Shown piece by piece: positions 1 to 39,553 of a stretch of 64,000 nt of DNA. The stretch's first letter is position 1. The number at the start of each line of letters is the position of its first letter. This DNA comes from Glandiceps talaboti (lineage: Eukaryota; Hemichordata; Enteropneusta; Spengelidae). The stretch covers positions 22,887,809-22,951,808 of the forward strand of contig NC_135563.1 of the NCBI RefSeq assembly GCF_964340395.1, in the 5' to 3' direction. A program made the position numbers and the translations under genes. The notes beneath the pieces were generated by a model, which was not told where the DNA came from, did not search any database, and saw nothing but the letters and a program-made list of their open reading frames with translations.

Positions 1-75
<75 letters not shown>
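1..75. repeat. (AG)n microsatellite at the window edge
   Basis: Uninterrupted AG dinucleotides run from the first base, so the array is cut by the window boundary and its true length is unknown. Confidence 0.95.
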
Positions 76-78
<3 letters not shown>

Positions 79-1919
79 TGAAAATTCGTTTGATTCCAGA
101 GAGTTGAAATCGGACATATACATCTCTTCGTCACAGAGAGCATAGTATTTAGTCTGATTTGAGTAAACATATGTAATTTATTAATGTTTCATGATTGAGG
201 TAGGTAAAATAATCCGGGAAAATAATCCGTGTATATGACATATTTCCTTGAAAATGTACTATTAATAAAAAAAAAAATGCCAACTTTTTAAAAAGAAAAA
301 GAAAATTACATTTTTATTTTTAGAAGTCAACAAATTCTAATCCCAAACACTAACAATGAATACGCCCCATGATACCTGATAAAATTTGAATAATTAATTG
401 TTGCAATTGTATATTCAATCAATATAATGTCCTTGTATACTACTTCAAATGAACCATGCCCGACAATCCAAAGTGGCTTGGACGATAAGTTTACATTTTG
501 TAAGAATAGTATATTACAGATTAAATTTATCAGCGCATTGAGATTGTTTTAATGTAATGCGCTCTATAAGAAATAAATATTATTATCTCTATCGTTTTAA
601 GTAATAATATTCTTGCTTGATTTTGAACAAGATGTGATGAACGAATTGAAGGACTACGCGGAGAAATCTAAAATGATCATACAATGCTCATACTAGAAGA
701 ACATGGTAGAGTATTAAATACTCTATCATGTTCCTCAGGGACATGCGCATTACCGTAAACTTGTGTCTTTTAAGCAATTAAACAGATAATAAAACAATAC
801 TTCCTGTCGATGACAATACAGTGTATTTTCTTTAAAATATAGCACCAAAGTTTATAGTAATAGAAAATTACCCAAAGCGGCTTCTTCTTTAGCATATACC
901 GGTACATACTTTAGAAAGTAGGTGTATACAACGGTCAACATACATGTAAATGTATATCGTTGTATGGTAGAATACAAGGTCAATATATTCATCGTCTGGT
1001 TGTCTTACTCATTATAGGGGTAATTACATTGTAAATTGTCACCTTCAAACACCACTAAATATTCAGGTGACAATGGCGATATAAAAATAGCAATGAACCA
1101 CATCATTATCAAAACACACAAAGCAAACTACTCTACAACAACACAGTTCATTGATACTGCAGTATGTATGGATGTATTTATGTTTTCATATTCAAATTTG
1201 AATGGCGTTTCATATTCAAATGAGATGAGAGTTCGAAGAGGTCACTGAATAAACATATGCTAATTAGCGAGTCTGGCATGGTATGTGGATGCTTTTAAAA
1301 ACCTGCCGTTGCTGTCATAGACAGTCTGATATATTCACGACCCACGCAATAATTTCATGGAATCTAACACCTTCTAAGGCACATTGATATTATTAAGGTA
1401 AGTATGCAATCCGCCGTACAATTTAGTAAAATCATTATCTGGTTTAGTGGCGTTTACGAGTATATATGATAGATATAGATACGGTGTCAGATATATTTCA
1501 TATTGAAAGCGATTGTGATTAGATTAAACTATGAACACGTTGTTAATGATACACTGGGCAATTTGAATATTGACTTCGACGACACATTGAATTAAACAGT
1601 GGCGATAACAGTGGAAAGTCCATCTACACCGTGACATAATGCAAATCCTTGGCCGAGTCGTCCGTTTTTTATATGCCCCATCGCTATTCACCAGCTTTTG
1701 TATTGTGTGCGTTGTTTACTGTGTAAGGGACGCCTCGTTGAGGTATTTGGGGGTCATACATACAATCACATTGAATTGGTTTTAACAAGGAGCTCGTTCA
1801 TTTGACCTCAAGTAACATATATACGTACCCACACAAACTATGCAGGGTGTTTGTACATAACATATAGCGTCTATACGCCATTGAAATTTGATCATACCTT
1901 CTGTTTCTCTCATTTGTAG
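76..1919. other. 5' flank of alpha-catenin
   Basis: AT-rich DNA with no supported protein-coding gene. It holds a 35-bp near-perfect palindrome at 699-733 and a strong splice-donor-like sequence (AAG followed by GTAAGT) at 1398. That donor could end a non-coding first exon of alpha-catenin spliced to the acceptor at 1919. The promoter cannot be placed. Confidence 0.4.
699..733. repeat. small palindrome
   Basis: Two 17-base arms (GAACATGGTAGAGTATT and its reverse complement with one mismatch) are separated by one base. It could form a hairpin or cruciform. No flanking duplication was seen, so origin as a mobile element is not supported. Confidence 0.6.
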
Positions 1920-2029
1920 GGTTTGAGTGAAGGGAATCTCTCAAACCGCCAGCACGTTTGTGCTGACCACCTGGGACTATAAGTTGAACTCATCGGAGAT
2001 ACCGTTTTAGAGAGAAAGGGAAAATCAAA
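1920..2029 (+). other. CTNNA: putative 5' UTR part of alpha-catenin exon 1
   Basis: A pyrimidine-rich tract ending in TAG at 1919 looks like a 3' splice site, so the ATG-bearing exon probably begins at 1920 and is preceded by a non-coding exon. This is inferred from sequence only; a transcription start inside this stretch is the alternative. Confidence 0.4.
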
Positions 2030-25365
<23,336 letters not shown>

Positions 25366-26043
25366 TAAATTCACAACAAACAAATAATTTTACATTTTTA
25401 GTTGCCAAATAAATAAGTTTATGAAGCACCAGTACAAATAGATTTATATCAATTTATATAATTAATTTTCTCTGTGTACACTAAGTTTGTGACATGCATA
25501 GCTAATGTACAATCCATGTATCACAGCTTTAAATCTGTTAGTCAATATTGTAACAAATCAAATAGTTTCCAGAGGCAGTGAAGAAATTGAGAAAATACAC
25601 ATGAAAATTAGTTTGAATAAGTTTTCTAGCTACCAAGCAGTTGTATGTACAAGTTTTCATTTGATCAACACCACTCATGCAGGCATTTTGAATTAAATTT
25701 CCTCAAATTTAGACATTGTTTAGAAGCTATTTGTCAATACATATAAACATTTTTGAGCAAATAGACCCAACAATGTATCAATCATCTTTTGTACAAGCAT
25801 CTTGGAAAGTTCCCACCAACATTCATGTTCCGTGACACCTATTCATAGGATTGAAATTACATGATTGTTTTCTATGTGCCTCGTAATTTAAAGGATAACA
25901 AAGTTAGCTTCGTTAAAACCAGTATCAGGATTACCATCATTACAAGTTTCATAGATATAAAAAAATTCATCCCATAGAGAACTCTGCATGTGCCAACTCC
26001 TTTGTATTGTCTGAAAGTTAAAACAAAATTCTTTCATTTTTTT
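25366..26043 (+). other. proximal 3' UTR of alpha-catenin
   Basis: AT-rich non-coding DNA directly after the stop codon. An AATAAA at 25408-25413 could serve as an early polyadenylation signal; others occur near 27580 and 29044. The mature 3' end cannot be fixed from sequence. Confidence 0.5.
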
Positions 26044-27094
26044 CTTAGTACTGGTTTACATTCATTTATAGCAGTTATGTTCAACAATTTGTTTTCTTAG
26101 TACTGGTTTACATTCATTTATAGCAGTTATGTTCAACAATTTGTTTTCTTAGTACTGGTTTACATTCATGTATAGCAGTTATGTTCAACAATTTGTTTTC
26201 TTAGTACTGGTTTACATTCATTTATAGCAGTTATGTTCAACAATTTGTTTTCTTAGTACTGGTTTACATTCATTTATAGCAGTTATGTTCAACAATTTGT
26301 TTTCTTAGTACTGGTTTACATTCATTTATAGCAGTTATGTTCAACAATTTGTTTTCTTAGTACTGGTTTACATTCATTTATAGCAGTTATGTTCAACAAT
26401 TTGTTTTCTTAGTACTGGTTTACATTCATTTATAGCAGTTATGTTCAACAATTTGTTTTCTTAGTACTGGTTTACATTCATGTATAGCAGTTAACTTCAA
26501 CAATTTGTTTTCTTAGTACTGGTTTACATTCATGTATAGCAGTTAACTTCAACAATTTGTTTTCTTAGTACTGGTTTACATTCATGTATAGCAGTTAACT
26601 TCAACAATTTGTTTTCTTAGTACTGGTTTACATTCATGTATAGCAGTTAACTTCAACAATTTGTTTTCTCAGTACTGGTTTACATTCATTTATAGCAGTT
26701 ATGTTCAACAATTTGTTTTCTTAGTACTGGTTTACATTCATTTATAGCAGTAATGTTCAACAATTTGTTTTCTTAGTACTGGTTTACATTCATTTATAGC
26801 AGTTATGTTCAACAATTTGTTTTCTTAGTACTGGTTTACATTCATTTATAGCAGTTATGTTCAACAATTTGTTTTCTTAGTACTGGTTTACATTCATTTA
26901 TAGCAGTTATGTTCAACAATTTGTTTTCTTAGTACTGGTTTACATTCATTTATAGCAGTTATGTTCAACAATTTGTTTTCTTAGTACTGGTTTACATTCA
27001 TTTATAGCAGTTATGTTCAACAATTTGTTTTCTTAGTACTGGTTTACATTCATTTATAGCAGTTATGTTCAACAATTTGTTTTCTTAGTACTAG
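26044..27094. repeat. 52-bp tandem repeat, about 20 copies
   Basis: Unit TACTGGTTTACATTCATTTA plus 32 bases ending TTGTTTTCTTAG. Two subtypes exist: CATTTATAGCAGTTATGTTC (most copies) and CATGTATAGCAGTTAACTTC (a run of four near 26470-26660 and a hybrid copy). Every junction reads as a splice-acceptor-like TTGTTTTCTTAG. It lies in the 3' UTR or just beyond it. Confidence 0.95.
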
Positions 27095-28615
27095 CATTAA
27101 AGGTAACTTCAAAGTTCTTTTAATCATTTTTTTTAAAGAGGCTGTTATAAAAATTCATTATGCAAGATACCTGCAATGCCTAAGGGCTATATACGTATTA
27201 AAAGATGCATGATATTCAAAATGGTACTTTTTTAATTATTGCTGTAGACATTCTTGGTGCTATAGGTTCACAGCTATTGCATTGTTACTCAAATTAGGAC
27301 TATTTGATTCAGCCATGTACAAATTTAGTTTCAGTACTGTCTAGATTACATCTTGTCTGTACTATTAAAGGTATATATTTCAAAGATAAATACTTTATGT
27401 AGGTTCACTGCCATGGTCAAGTACAAATCTTTGTTTTGTTACATTTGTAAAAATTGAATGAATGACTTCTACAGCCCATTTCAAGGTACCGTTTAGCAGC
27501 TTTGTTTGATACAACCATGCAGAAACCAATAAGAAATTACACAAGCAAGATTGCAATTTTTTGCTATATTTTCTATGAATGAAATAAAACAATTAAATAT
27601 ATTGTAGATGCAGACACACAGGCACCGATATCTTGATGTCTGCATTTGATGTCTGCATGGTGGCAAGTTAGTTCATTTTATTTAGACAAAATATCTCAAG
27701 AAACTATTCATCCATTCTTACTATCTTAAAGTGTAGTTGTACAGTTTCTTATTGGTTTCTGCATGGTTGTATCAAACAGAGCCAGTGAACGGTAATTTGA
27801 AATGGGCTGTATCAACTTCTCGCAAAGGTGGCAGCAGTACCAATCTTATAATAGTTGTTTGTAGCATACCTGTTTTATAGTTGACTATCATATACTGTGA
27901 TTTCACTGCAGTTGTATTTAGTTACATGTAGATTGTAAGTTGTATCTGTTAGCTGTGTAACAGCATAAGTTTTCGTTTAAAGAGGTTTATCATATATTCA
28001 TCATTTTAGACTATTAAGTCTTGGTTTTTGTGTGCACTGTCTGAGTGGTTTTGTAAGATAAAGAAAAACTAGTATAGTTATACAGTTGTGTATGTTCATG
28101 TTCTCTCATTTTAATGTAATGCATAATTTAGTTGTAATATTAGTTTTTAGAAAAATTCTGTCGACCACTTTTTACATGAACCTGTAAGGTTTATGATGTT
28201 TGTGTGTGTAATATGAAAAGATATTTTTTGTACTGGTACAAAGATTGCAACTTACAAAGTTGTATTGTATGTTAAGCAGAAAAAATATCTGTTTGTGAGA
28301 CTGTGATGGCCATACAGCCAGTAAGAACACACATGAAAGACAGTACTTTCATTAGAAGCACGGTATATTTGACTGTGCAATTGTGATGCCCACATAGACA
28401 GTAAGAACACATGTGAAAGATAGTACTTTCATTAGAAGCACGGGATGTTTGACTTTGTGTGACTGTGATGCCCACATAGCCAGTAAGAACACACATGAAA
28501 GACAGTACTTTCGCAGTCATGTGCTGTGATAATGTAATACTGACACACATATATGTACAACACAGGTGTTTCTGTAGTACAGGTAAGGTATTGCATATTG
28601 AAATGTCAGTAGGCC
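27095..28615. other. AT-rich stretch downstream of alpha-catenin
   Basis: No gene recognised. It contains the 64-bp inverted repeat listed separately and three diverged copies of an about 80-base segment with CAGTAAGAACACACATGAAAG between 28280 and 28520. Confidence 0.75.
27473..27808. repeat. 64-bp imperfect inverted repeat
   Basis: Arms 27473-27536 and 27745-27808 are reverse complements with a few mismatches (AGCCCATTTCAA and GATACAACCATGCAGAAACC versus their complements), separated by 208 bases. If transcribed in the alpha-catenin 3' UTR they would form a long hairpin. Confidence 0.8.
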
Positions 28616-28617
28616 CA

Positions 28618-28638
28618 CACACATACATACATACATAA

Positions 28639-28671
<33 letters not shown>

Positions 28672-28701
28672 CATACATACATACACACACACACACACAT
28701 A
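28618..28701. repeat. (CA)n/(CATA)n microsatellite
   Basis: Alternating CATA and CA blocks. The Cys-Val rich open frames over it are by-products. Confidence 0.92.
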
Positions 28702-29159
28702 CTAAGAGTAAGAGATGAGAATTGCTCTTGTATTTTTGTTTATTGAAAACAATCAAATCATACTTTTGCAAAGTAACATGATCGTCGTACACAAAACATT
28801 GTTCTTGTGTAGTTAGATCAAATATATACATGGAAACGTATAATCACCAATTGTTACACACAGCCTATCATTATGGGGATTAGTAAGTTAGTCTCATGGT
28901 ATCTACTTCACCTTATTCAAGCTTTGACAGAAAAATAAATTCAATATTAAACAGAAGATTGGGTCAAATTATTTTGTGTATTTGTTTCCGTAAATGTTTA
29001 GTTCTCATGGTGTAGACTATATTTTTGAGCACACTACTTTTAAATAAAGGCTGATCAATGTTTTCTTTTAAACTATACAACTTTTAATGTGTTGTTATTC
29101 TAGTGTTGATAGCAGGACACCTTAGTATGATACACACAATTTGTTATTGAAAAACAACA

Positions 29160-29325
29160 GATGTGTGTGTGTGTTTGTATGTATGTATGTATGTATGTAT
29201 GTATGTATGTATGCATGTATGTATGTATGTATGTGTGTATGTATGTGTGTGTATGTATGTATGTATGTATGTATGCATGTATGTATTGTATTGTATGTAT
29301 GTATGTATGTATGTATGTATGTATG

Positions 29326-29358
<33 letters not shown>

Positions 29359-29395
29359 ATATGTATGTGTGTGTGTGTGTGTATGCATGCATGTA
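29160..29395. repeat. (TG)n/(TGTA)n compound microsatellite
   Basis: TG and TGTA blocks with occasional TGCA. All six frames stay partly open, giving Tyr-Val-Cys-Met or Ile-His-Thr shadows that are not genes. Confidence 0.93.
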
Positions 29396-29399
29396 CTTG

Positions 29400-30210
29400 T
29401 ACATAGAAGTACATTTTGTGTTGCATCCTCTCACAGTCTCACTGGCTTTACTAAATGGTAATACAATAGAACCTACTTCTACATTGTGTCATGCATTTAA
29501 ACAAAGAGAGACGACGCTTACAAGTGAAATAACCTAATACTAGTATTCATTTGAACTAAGCTATCTATGTGCACGTGACTTTGACTGGTACATTACTTAT
29601 ATAAGGCTAGAGGCATTGTCAAAGCAATAAACATATTATTACATTGTATTATTATTATGTGTGCAAAGTACAATCAACGAAAAGAAGAAAAATACAACAA
29701 GTATGACCTAATACACAGACTGTTACTTGTCTGTGCTTAATATAAGATAACTTCAGCTCCCTTGGATAAATACCATCAAATCAAGCGAACTCTTTATGCA
29801 GATAGGATTAATATCCTTTACATAGCAACTTATCCTGCCAAGTCTCATTTTATACAGCTGGGGCACAATCATGGTTCAAATCTTGCACAAACAATGACTT
29901 TTGTCACCCAGAAGCAAACGGTAGCACTGAGGTTCAAACTGACAACTTGAAGATTCCGAGTCGGCCACACTCTCATTTGTGAGTACATTTTTTGTATAAG
30001 CTTAATCAACAAGAGTAGCATGATACAATTAATGAATCCCTATGACTCGGGTTATATGCAACATTTAAGTCTCAGTTAGAACCTGAATTATATTTACAAA
30101 GCAGCCAGGTACAAAATAGCATTAGCTAAATTTCGTTGCTGAAACCATACTTTAGCTATTGAGACTGGAAGACATACTGGTAAAGCTGACTAGGACAGAA
30201 ATGTCTTTTT
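29400..30210. other. intergenic DNA between alpha-catenin and the receptor
   Basis: No gene. The stretch 29825-29990, with GGTTCAAACTGACAAC and GAGTCGGCCACACTCTC, resembles the tRNA-like part of dispersed invertebrate repeats, but A and B boxes are not clear enough to call a SINE. Confidence 0.5.
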
Positions 30211-30500
30211 TTGTGTGTGAAAATGAAGGTCTAAATGTTCTTGAAGATGAACTGCATGTTTTGTTATTTTGTCCTTTATACCAGTCTCTTAGAAAGTAAA
30301 TAATACCAAATTATTTTATACAATACCAAACACGAGAAAAAGCAACAACCCTATTACCTTTGACCAGAAATCAACTTACACTTTTTTCGTCTGTCTATTT
30401 TTGTATTTAAAGAAGACGTTATTATCTTTGTAATATCTATTTTATTTGTCATTATATTCCAAAAGTTACTGTATTATTTATCCGCTTTTTCGTTGAATGA
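30211..30500 (+). pseudogene. decayed LINE reverse-transcriptase C-terminus
   Basis: One frame reads NEGLNVLEDELHVLLFCPLY then QSLRK and a stop, followed by further open pieces. The VEDE-H-L--CPLY pattern is typical of the C-terminal end of non-LTR retrotransposon ORF2 proteins in marine invertebrates. Stops in frame show it is dead. Family not determined. Confidence 0.4.
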
Positions 30501-30762
30501 TGGGTGGTGGCCCTATTCTTGGAATAAATTAAATTATTTATAAATCAAATTAAGTCAAGTATTTAGAACAATACAGAACCACCCTTTACACAAATTGTGA
30601 CTCGAATTACAACTATTGTGGCATCAGCATTTCTTCAACCAATCGAAATTGGACTTTCAAACACTTCAATAATGATGCTGGACGGTCCACAAAGAACGCT
30701 TTCTTTATGTAATGATGGATGTGTAACGTACGTTTTGATTGGCAGGTTTGATTACATGTACC

Positions 30763-35830
<5,068 letters not shown>

Positions 35831-36829
35831 CTTGACCGATGTATCTTACAGTATGTTGTTTGAAAGTGATCTTTAAACGAAAGCGGACCAAACATGTATT
35901 TTGACTACTTCAGCTTTGGATACTAGTCGTATATATGTATATCTCCGTTAAGAAATATCAATAGACGAAGAGTGGGATCAATGATGTTAATTCTTGTGGA
36001 AGCTAAAAGGTTTTGTTCTTGTTATCTCCGCCAATAAAACGTCTTGGTGAGGCCTACTATCTTTGTAAGAAATAAACAGCGTCCTCCAGAGAGGAGCAGT
36101 GTCCACCAAGTACATGTATCGTTATTATATCCCCCCCCGCCCCCCGCGGAAGAAAATCTCATTTCAGTTTTATTCCTTAAGACATTCTAGGTGTCAAAAT
36201 TTAAAAAAAAAACGATATTTCAAATTACCCTAGGAATATCTAACTGCACAAAAGACTAATTAATCACTGTATAGATGGGTGCGATGAAATGAAACGTTAA
36301 TAATTCGCCCGCGTGTAAAAGATGTCATTAAAACTACGGATATAAGCTAAAGGGATACAAATATAATTCTTGGAATCATGCTATTAAAAATTACAACTTG
36401 AAGTTGTGTTCTTTGATACCATGGTAACAGCTCTTCTTCGTAGGTTAATGTGTCTTATATATTAATGTTTGATTGAATGTGACATTTCAAGTAAAAATTT
36501 GAAAGTAATCAGCCTACTGTGAATGTTAACGGAAGTACAATGAATATATATAATGCAAATTTAATATGGTGGAGTATTAGATGAACACAGCTTGGACACA
36601 ATGAAATACATTGATTTTTACACCGGGTACATGTCTTTCACCTTTTTTTTTAATTTAGCAAAGGAGAGTAAAACGCAAGAAATTTGTTCCCCGTGTATTA
36701 CACTTATAAATAAGTGAGCTTTCGGAATATTTTGACAGTAAGATTTTATACAAATATAAATAATTACAAAAAATGTCATAAAGTGGTATTTCCATACTTC
36801 ATCACACAATCGTTAATCTAAAAAAATGA
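35831..36829. other. upstream flank of the GPCR
   Basis: About 1 kb with no gene recognised. The receptor promoter must lie here, but no core element could be placed with confidence. Confidence 0.6.
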
Positions 36830-36948
36830 CAAGGTTTAGTACGGTGGGTGTAATTAGGTGTATGGTTAACGTTACATCATGACGAATGAAAAGGTTTAGT
36901 ACGGTGGGTGTAATTTGGTGCATGGTTAACGTTACATCATGACGAATG
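36830..36948. repeat. 59-bp direct duplication beside the fold-back element
   Basis: AAGGTTTAGTACGGTGGGTG through ATCATGACGAATG occurs twice in tandem with four or so differences. The second copy ends where the 9-bp target site of the fold-back element begins. Confidence 0.9.
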
Positions 36949-36956
36949 TATTTATG
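36948..36956 (+). repeat. target-site duplication, left copy
   Basis: GTATTTATG, identical to 39545-39553 on the other side of the fold-back element. Confidence 0.9.
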
Positions 36957-38264
36957 GGGTGACCCTAAAACGAATGACAACCCGAATGACGGAAAACGAA
37001 TGACAGCATTTCTAGGTGGTAAACAGTGGAATGACACCCTTTTCTACATTCAGTTAGTTGAATGACACCCTCTGCACTGTAGAACCACTGGAATGACAGC
37101 CGCCACTCTATAAAATAAGTGGAATGACAGCATTTTTAATGCTTTGGAACTGGAATGACAGCATTTCTAGGTGGTAAACAGTGGAATGACACCCTTTTCT
37201 ACAATCAGTTAGTTGAATGACACCCTCTGCACTGTAGAACCACTGGAATGACAGCCGCCACTCTATAAAATAAGTGGAATGACAGCATTTTTAATGCTTT
37301 GGAACTGGAATGACAGCATTTCTAGGTGGTAAGCAGTGGAATGACAACCTTTTCTACATTCAGTTAGTTGCATGACACCCTCTGCACTGTAGAACCACTG
37401 GAATGACAGCCGCCACTCTATAAAATAAGTGGAATGACAGCATTTTTAATGCTTTGGAACTGGAATGACAGCATTTCTAGGTGGTAAACAGTGGAATGAC
37501 ACCCTTTTCTACATTCAGTTAGTTGAATGACAACCTCTGCACTGTAGAACCACTGGAATGACAGCCGCCACTCTATAAAATAAGTGGAATGACAGCATTT
37601 TTAATGCTTTGGAACTGGAATGACAGCATTTCTAGGTGGTAAACAGTGGAATGACACCCTTTTCTACAATCAGTTAGTTGAATGACACCCTCTGCACTGT
37701 AGAACCACTGGAATGACAGCCGCCACTCTATAAAATAAGTGGAATGACAGCATTTTTAATGCTTTGGAACTGGAATGACAGCATTTCTAGGTGGTAAACA
37801 GTGGAATGACACCATTTTCTACATTCAGTTAGTTGAATGACAACCTCTGCACTGTAGAACCACTGGAATGACAGCCGCCACTCTATAAAATAAGTGGAAT
37901 GACAGCATTTTTAATGCTTTGGAACTGGAATGACAGCATTTCTAGGTGGTAAACAGTGGAATGACACCCTTTTCTACAATCAGTTAGTTGAATGACACCC
38001 TCTGCACTGTAGAACCACTGGAATGACAGCCGCCACTCTATAAAATAAGTGGAATGACAGCATTTTTAATGCTTTGGAACTGGAATGACAGCATTTCTAG
38101 GTGGTAAGCAGTGGAATGACAACCTTTTCTACATTCAGTTAGTTGCATGACACCCTCTGCACTGTAGAACCACTGGAATGACAGCCGCCACTCTATAAAA
38201 TAAGTGGAATGACAGCATTTTTAATGCTTTGGAACTGGAATGACAGCATTTCTAGGTGGTAAGC
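36957..38264 (+). repeat. left arm of fold-back element (155-bp higher-order repeats)
   Basis: Unit boundaries follow TCTAGGTGGTAA at 37171, 37326 and onward at 155-base steps. Single-base variants (AAGCAG versus AAACAG; ATTCAG versus AATCAG; TGCATG versus TGAATG) recur in non-adjacent units, as expected for unequal exchange or duplication of two- to three-unit blocks. Confidence 0.9.
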
Positions 38265-39544
38265 TGTTCCAAAGCATTAAAAATGCTGTCATTCCACTTA
38301 TTTTATAGAGTGGCGGCTGTCATTCCAGTGGTTCTACAGTGCAGAGGGTGTCATTCAACTAACTGAATGTAGAAAAGGGTGTCATTCCACTGTTTACCAC
38401 CTAGAAATGCTGTCATTCCAGTTCCAAAGCATTAAAAATGCTGTCATTCCACTTATTTTATAGAGTGGCGGCTGTCATTCTAGTGGTTCTACAGTGCAGA
38501 GGGTGTCATTCAACTAACTGATTGTAGAAAAGGTTGTCATTCCACTGTTTACCACCTAGAAATGCTGTCATTCCAGTTCCAAAGCATTAAAAATGCTGTC
38601 ATTCCACTTATTTTATAGAGTGGCGGCTGTCATTCCAGTGGTTCTACAGTGCAGAGGGTGTCATTCAACCAACTGATTGTAGAAAAGGTTGTCATTCCAC
38701 TGTTTACCACCTAGAAATGCTGTCATTCCAGTTCCAAAGCATTAAAAATGCTGTCATTCCACTTATTTTATAGAGTGGCGGCTGTCATTCCAGTGGTTCT
38801 ACAGTGCAGAGGGTGTCATTCAACTAACTGATTGTAGAAAAGGGTGTCATTCCACTGTTTACCACCTAGAAATGCTGTCATTCCAGTTCCAAAGCATTAA
38901 AAATGCTGTCATTCCACTTATTTTATAGAGTGGCGGCTGTCATTCCAGTGGTTCTACAGTGCAGAGGGTGTCATTCAACTAACTGAATGTAGAAAAGGGT
39001 GTCATTCCACTGTTTACCACCTAGAAATGCTGTCATTCCAGTTCCAAAGCATTAAAAATGCTGTCATTCCACTTATTTTATAGAGTGGCGGCTGTCATTC
39101 CAGTGGTTCTACAGTGCAGAGGGTGTCATTCAACTAACTGAATGTATAAAAGGGTATCATTCCACTGCTTACCACCTAGAAATGCTGTCATTCCAGTTCC
39201 AAAGCATTAAAAATGCTGTCATTCCCCTTATTTTATAGAGTGGCGGCTGTCATTCCAGTGGTTCTACAGTGCAGAGGGTGTCATTCAACTAACTGAATGT
39301 AGAAAAGGTTGTCATTCCACTGTTTACCACCTAGAAATGTTGTCATTCCAGTTCCAAAGCATTAAAAATGCTGTCATTCCACTTATTTTATAGAGTGGCG
39401 GCTGTTATTCCAGTGGTTCTACAGTGCAGAGGGTGTCATTCAACTAACTGAATGTAGAAAAGGGTGTCATTCCACTGTTTACCACCTAGAAATGCTGTCA
39501 TTCGTTTTCCGTCATTCGGGTTGTCATTCGTTTTAGGGTCACCC
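38265..39544 (-). repeat. right arm of fold-back element
   Basis: The same 155-bp units in opposite orientation, eight copies, finishing with the terminal TCATTCGTTTTAGGGTCACC C end. It shares the CATTCAG/GATTGTAG type variants with the left arm. Confidence 0.9.
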
Positions 39545-39553
39545 GTATTTATG
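39545..39553 (+). repeat. target-site duplication, right copy
   Basis: GTATTTATG, identical to the left copy at 36948-36956. Confidence 0.9.

Larger units (their letters stand above)
36957..39544. mobile_element. 2.6-kb fold-back transposon with repetitive arms
   Basis: Two inverted arms of about 1.3 kb (36957-38264 and 38265-39544) meet near 38264. The outer ends are perfect inverted repeats starting GGGTGACCCTAAAACGAATG. Each arm is eight to nine copies of a 155-bp unit. Each unit is five monomers of about 31 bases, each starting (G)GAATGACA followed by about 22 bases that differ between the five monomers but repeat faithfully between units. The element has no open frame above 60 codons, so it is non-autonomous. 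Nine-base target duplication, long TIRs and tandem-repeat arms are like Drosophila FB elements and some Mutator-type TIR elements. The superfamily is not settled. Confidence 0.88.

Noticed and set aside
29100-29537. Ile-His-Thr and Cys-Met-Tyr-Val open frames (also at 48096-48471 and 28272-28831)
   Set aside because: Translation of CA/CATA-type microsatellites on either strand.
29825-29990. tRNA or tRNA-derived SINE
   Set aside because: A GGTTCAAACT-like B box is present, but no cloverleaf, A box or poly-A/tandem tail could be made out by eye.
36957-39544. CRISPR-like array because a short motif alternates with spacers at regular spacing
   Set aside because: The spacers repeat in the same order every 155 bases, the motif is only 8-9 bases, the array inverts in the middle and the whole is flanked by a target duplication. 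It is a transposon in an animal genome.
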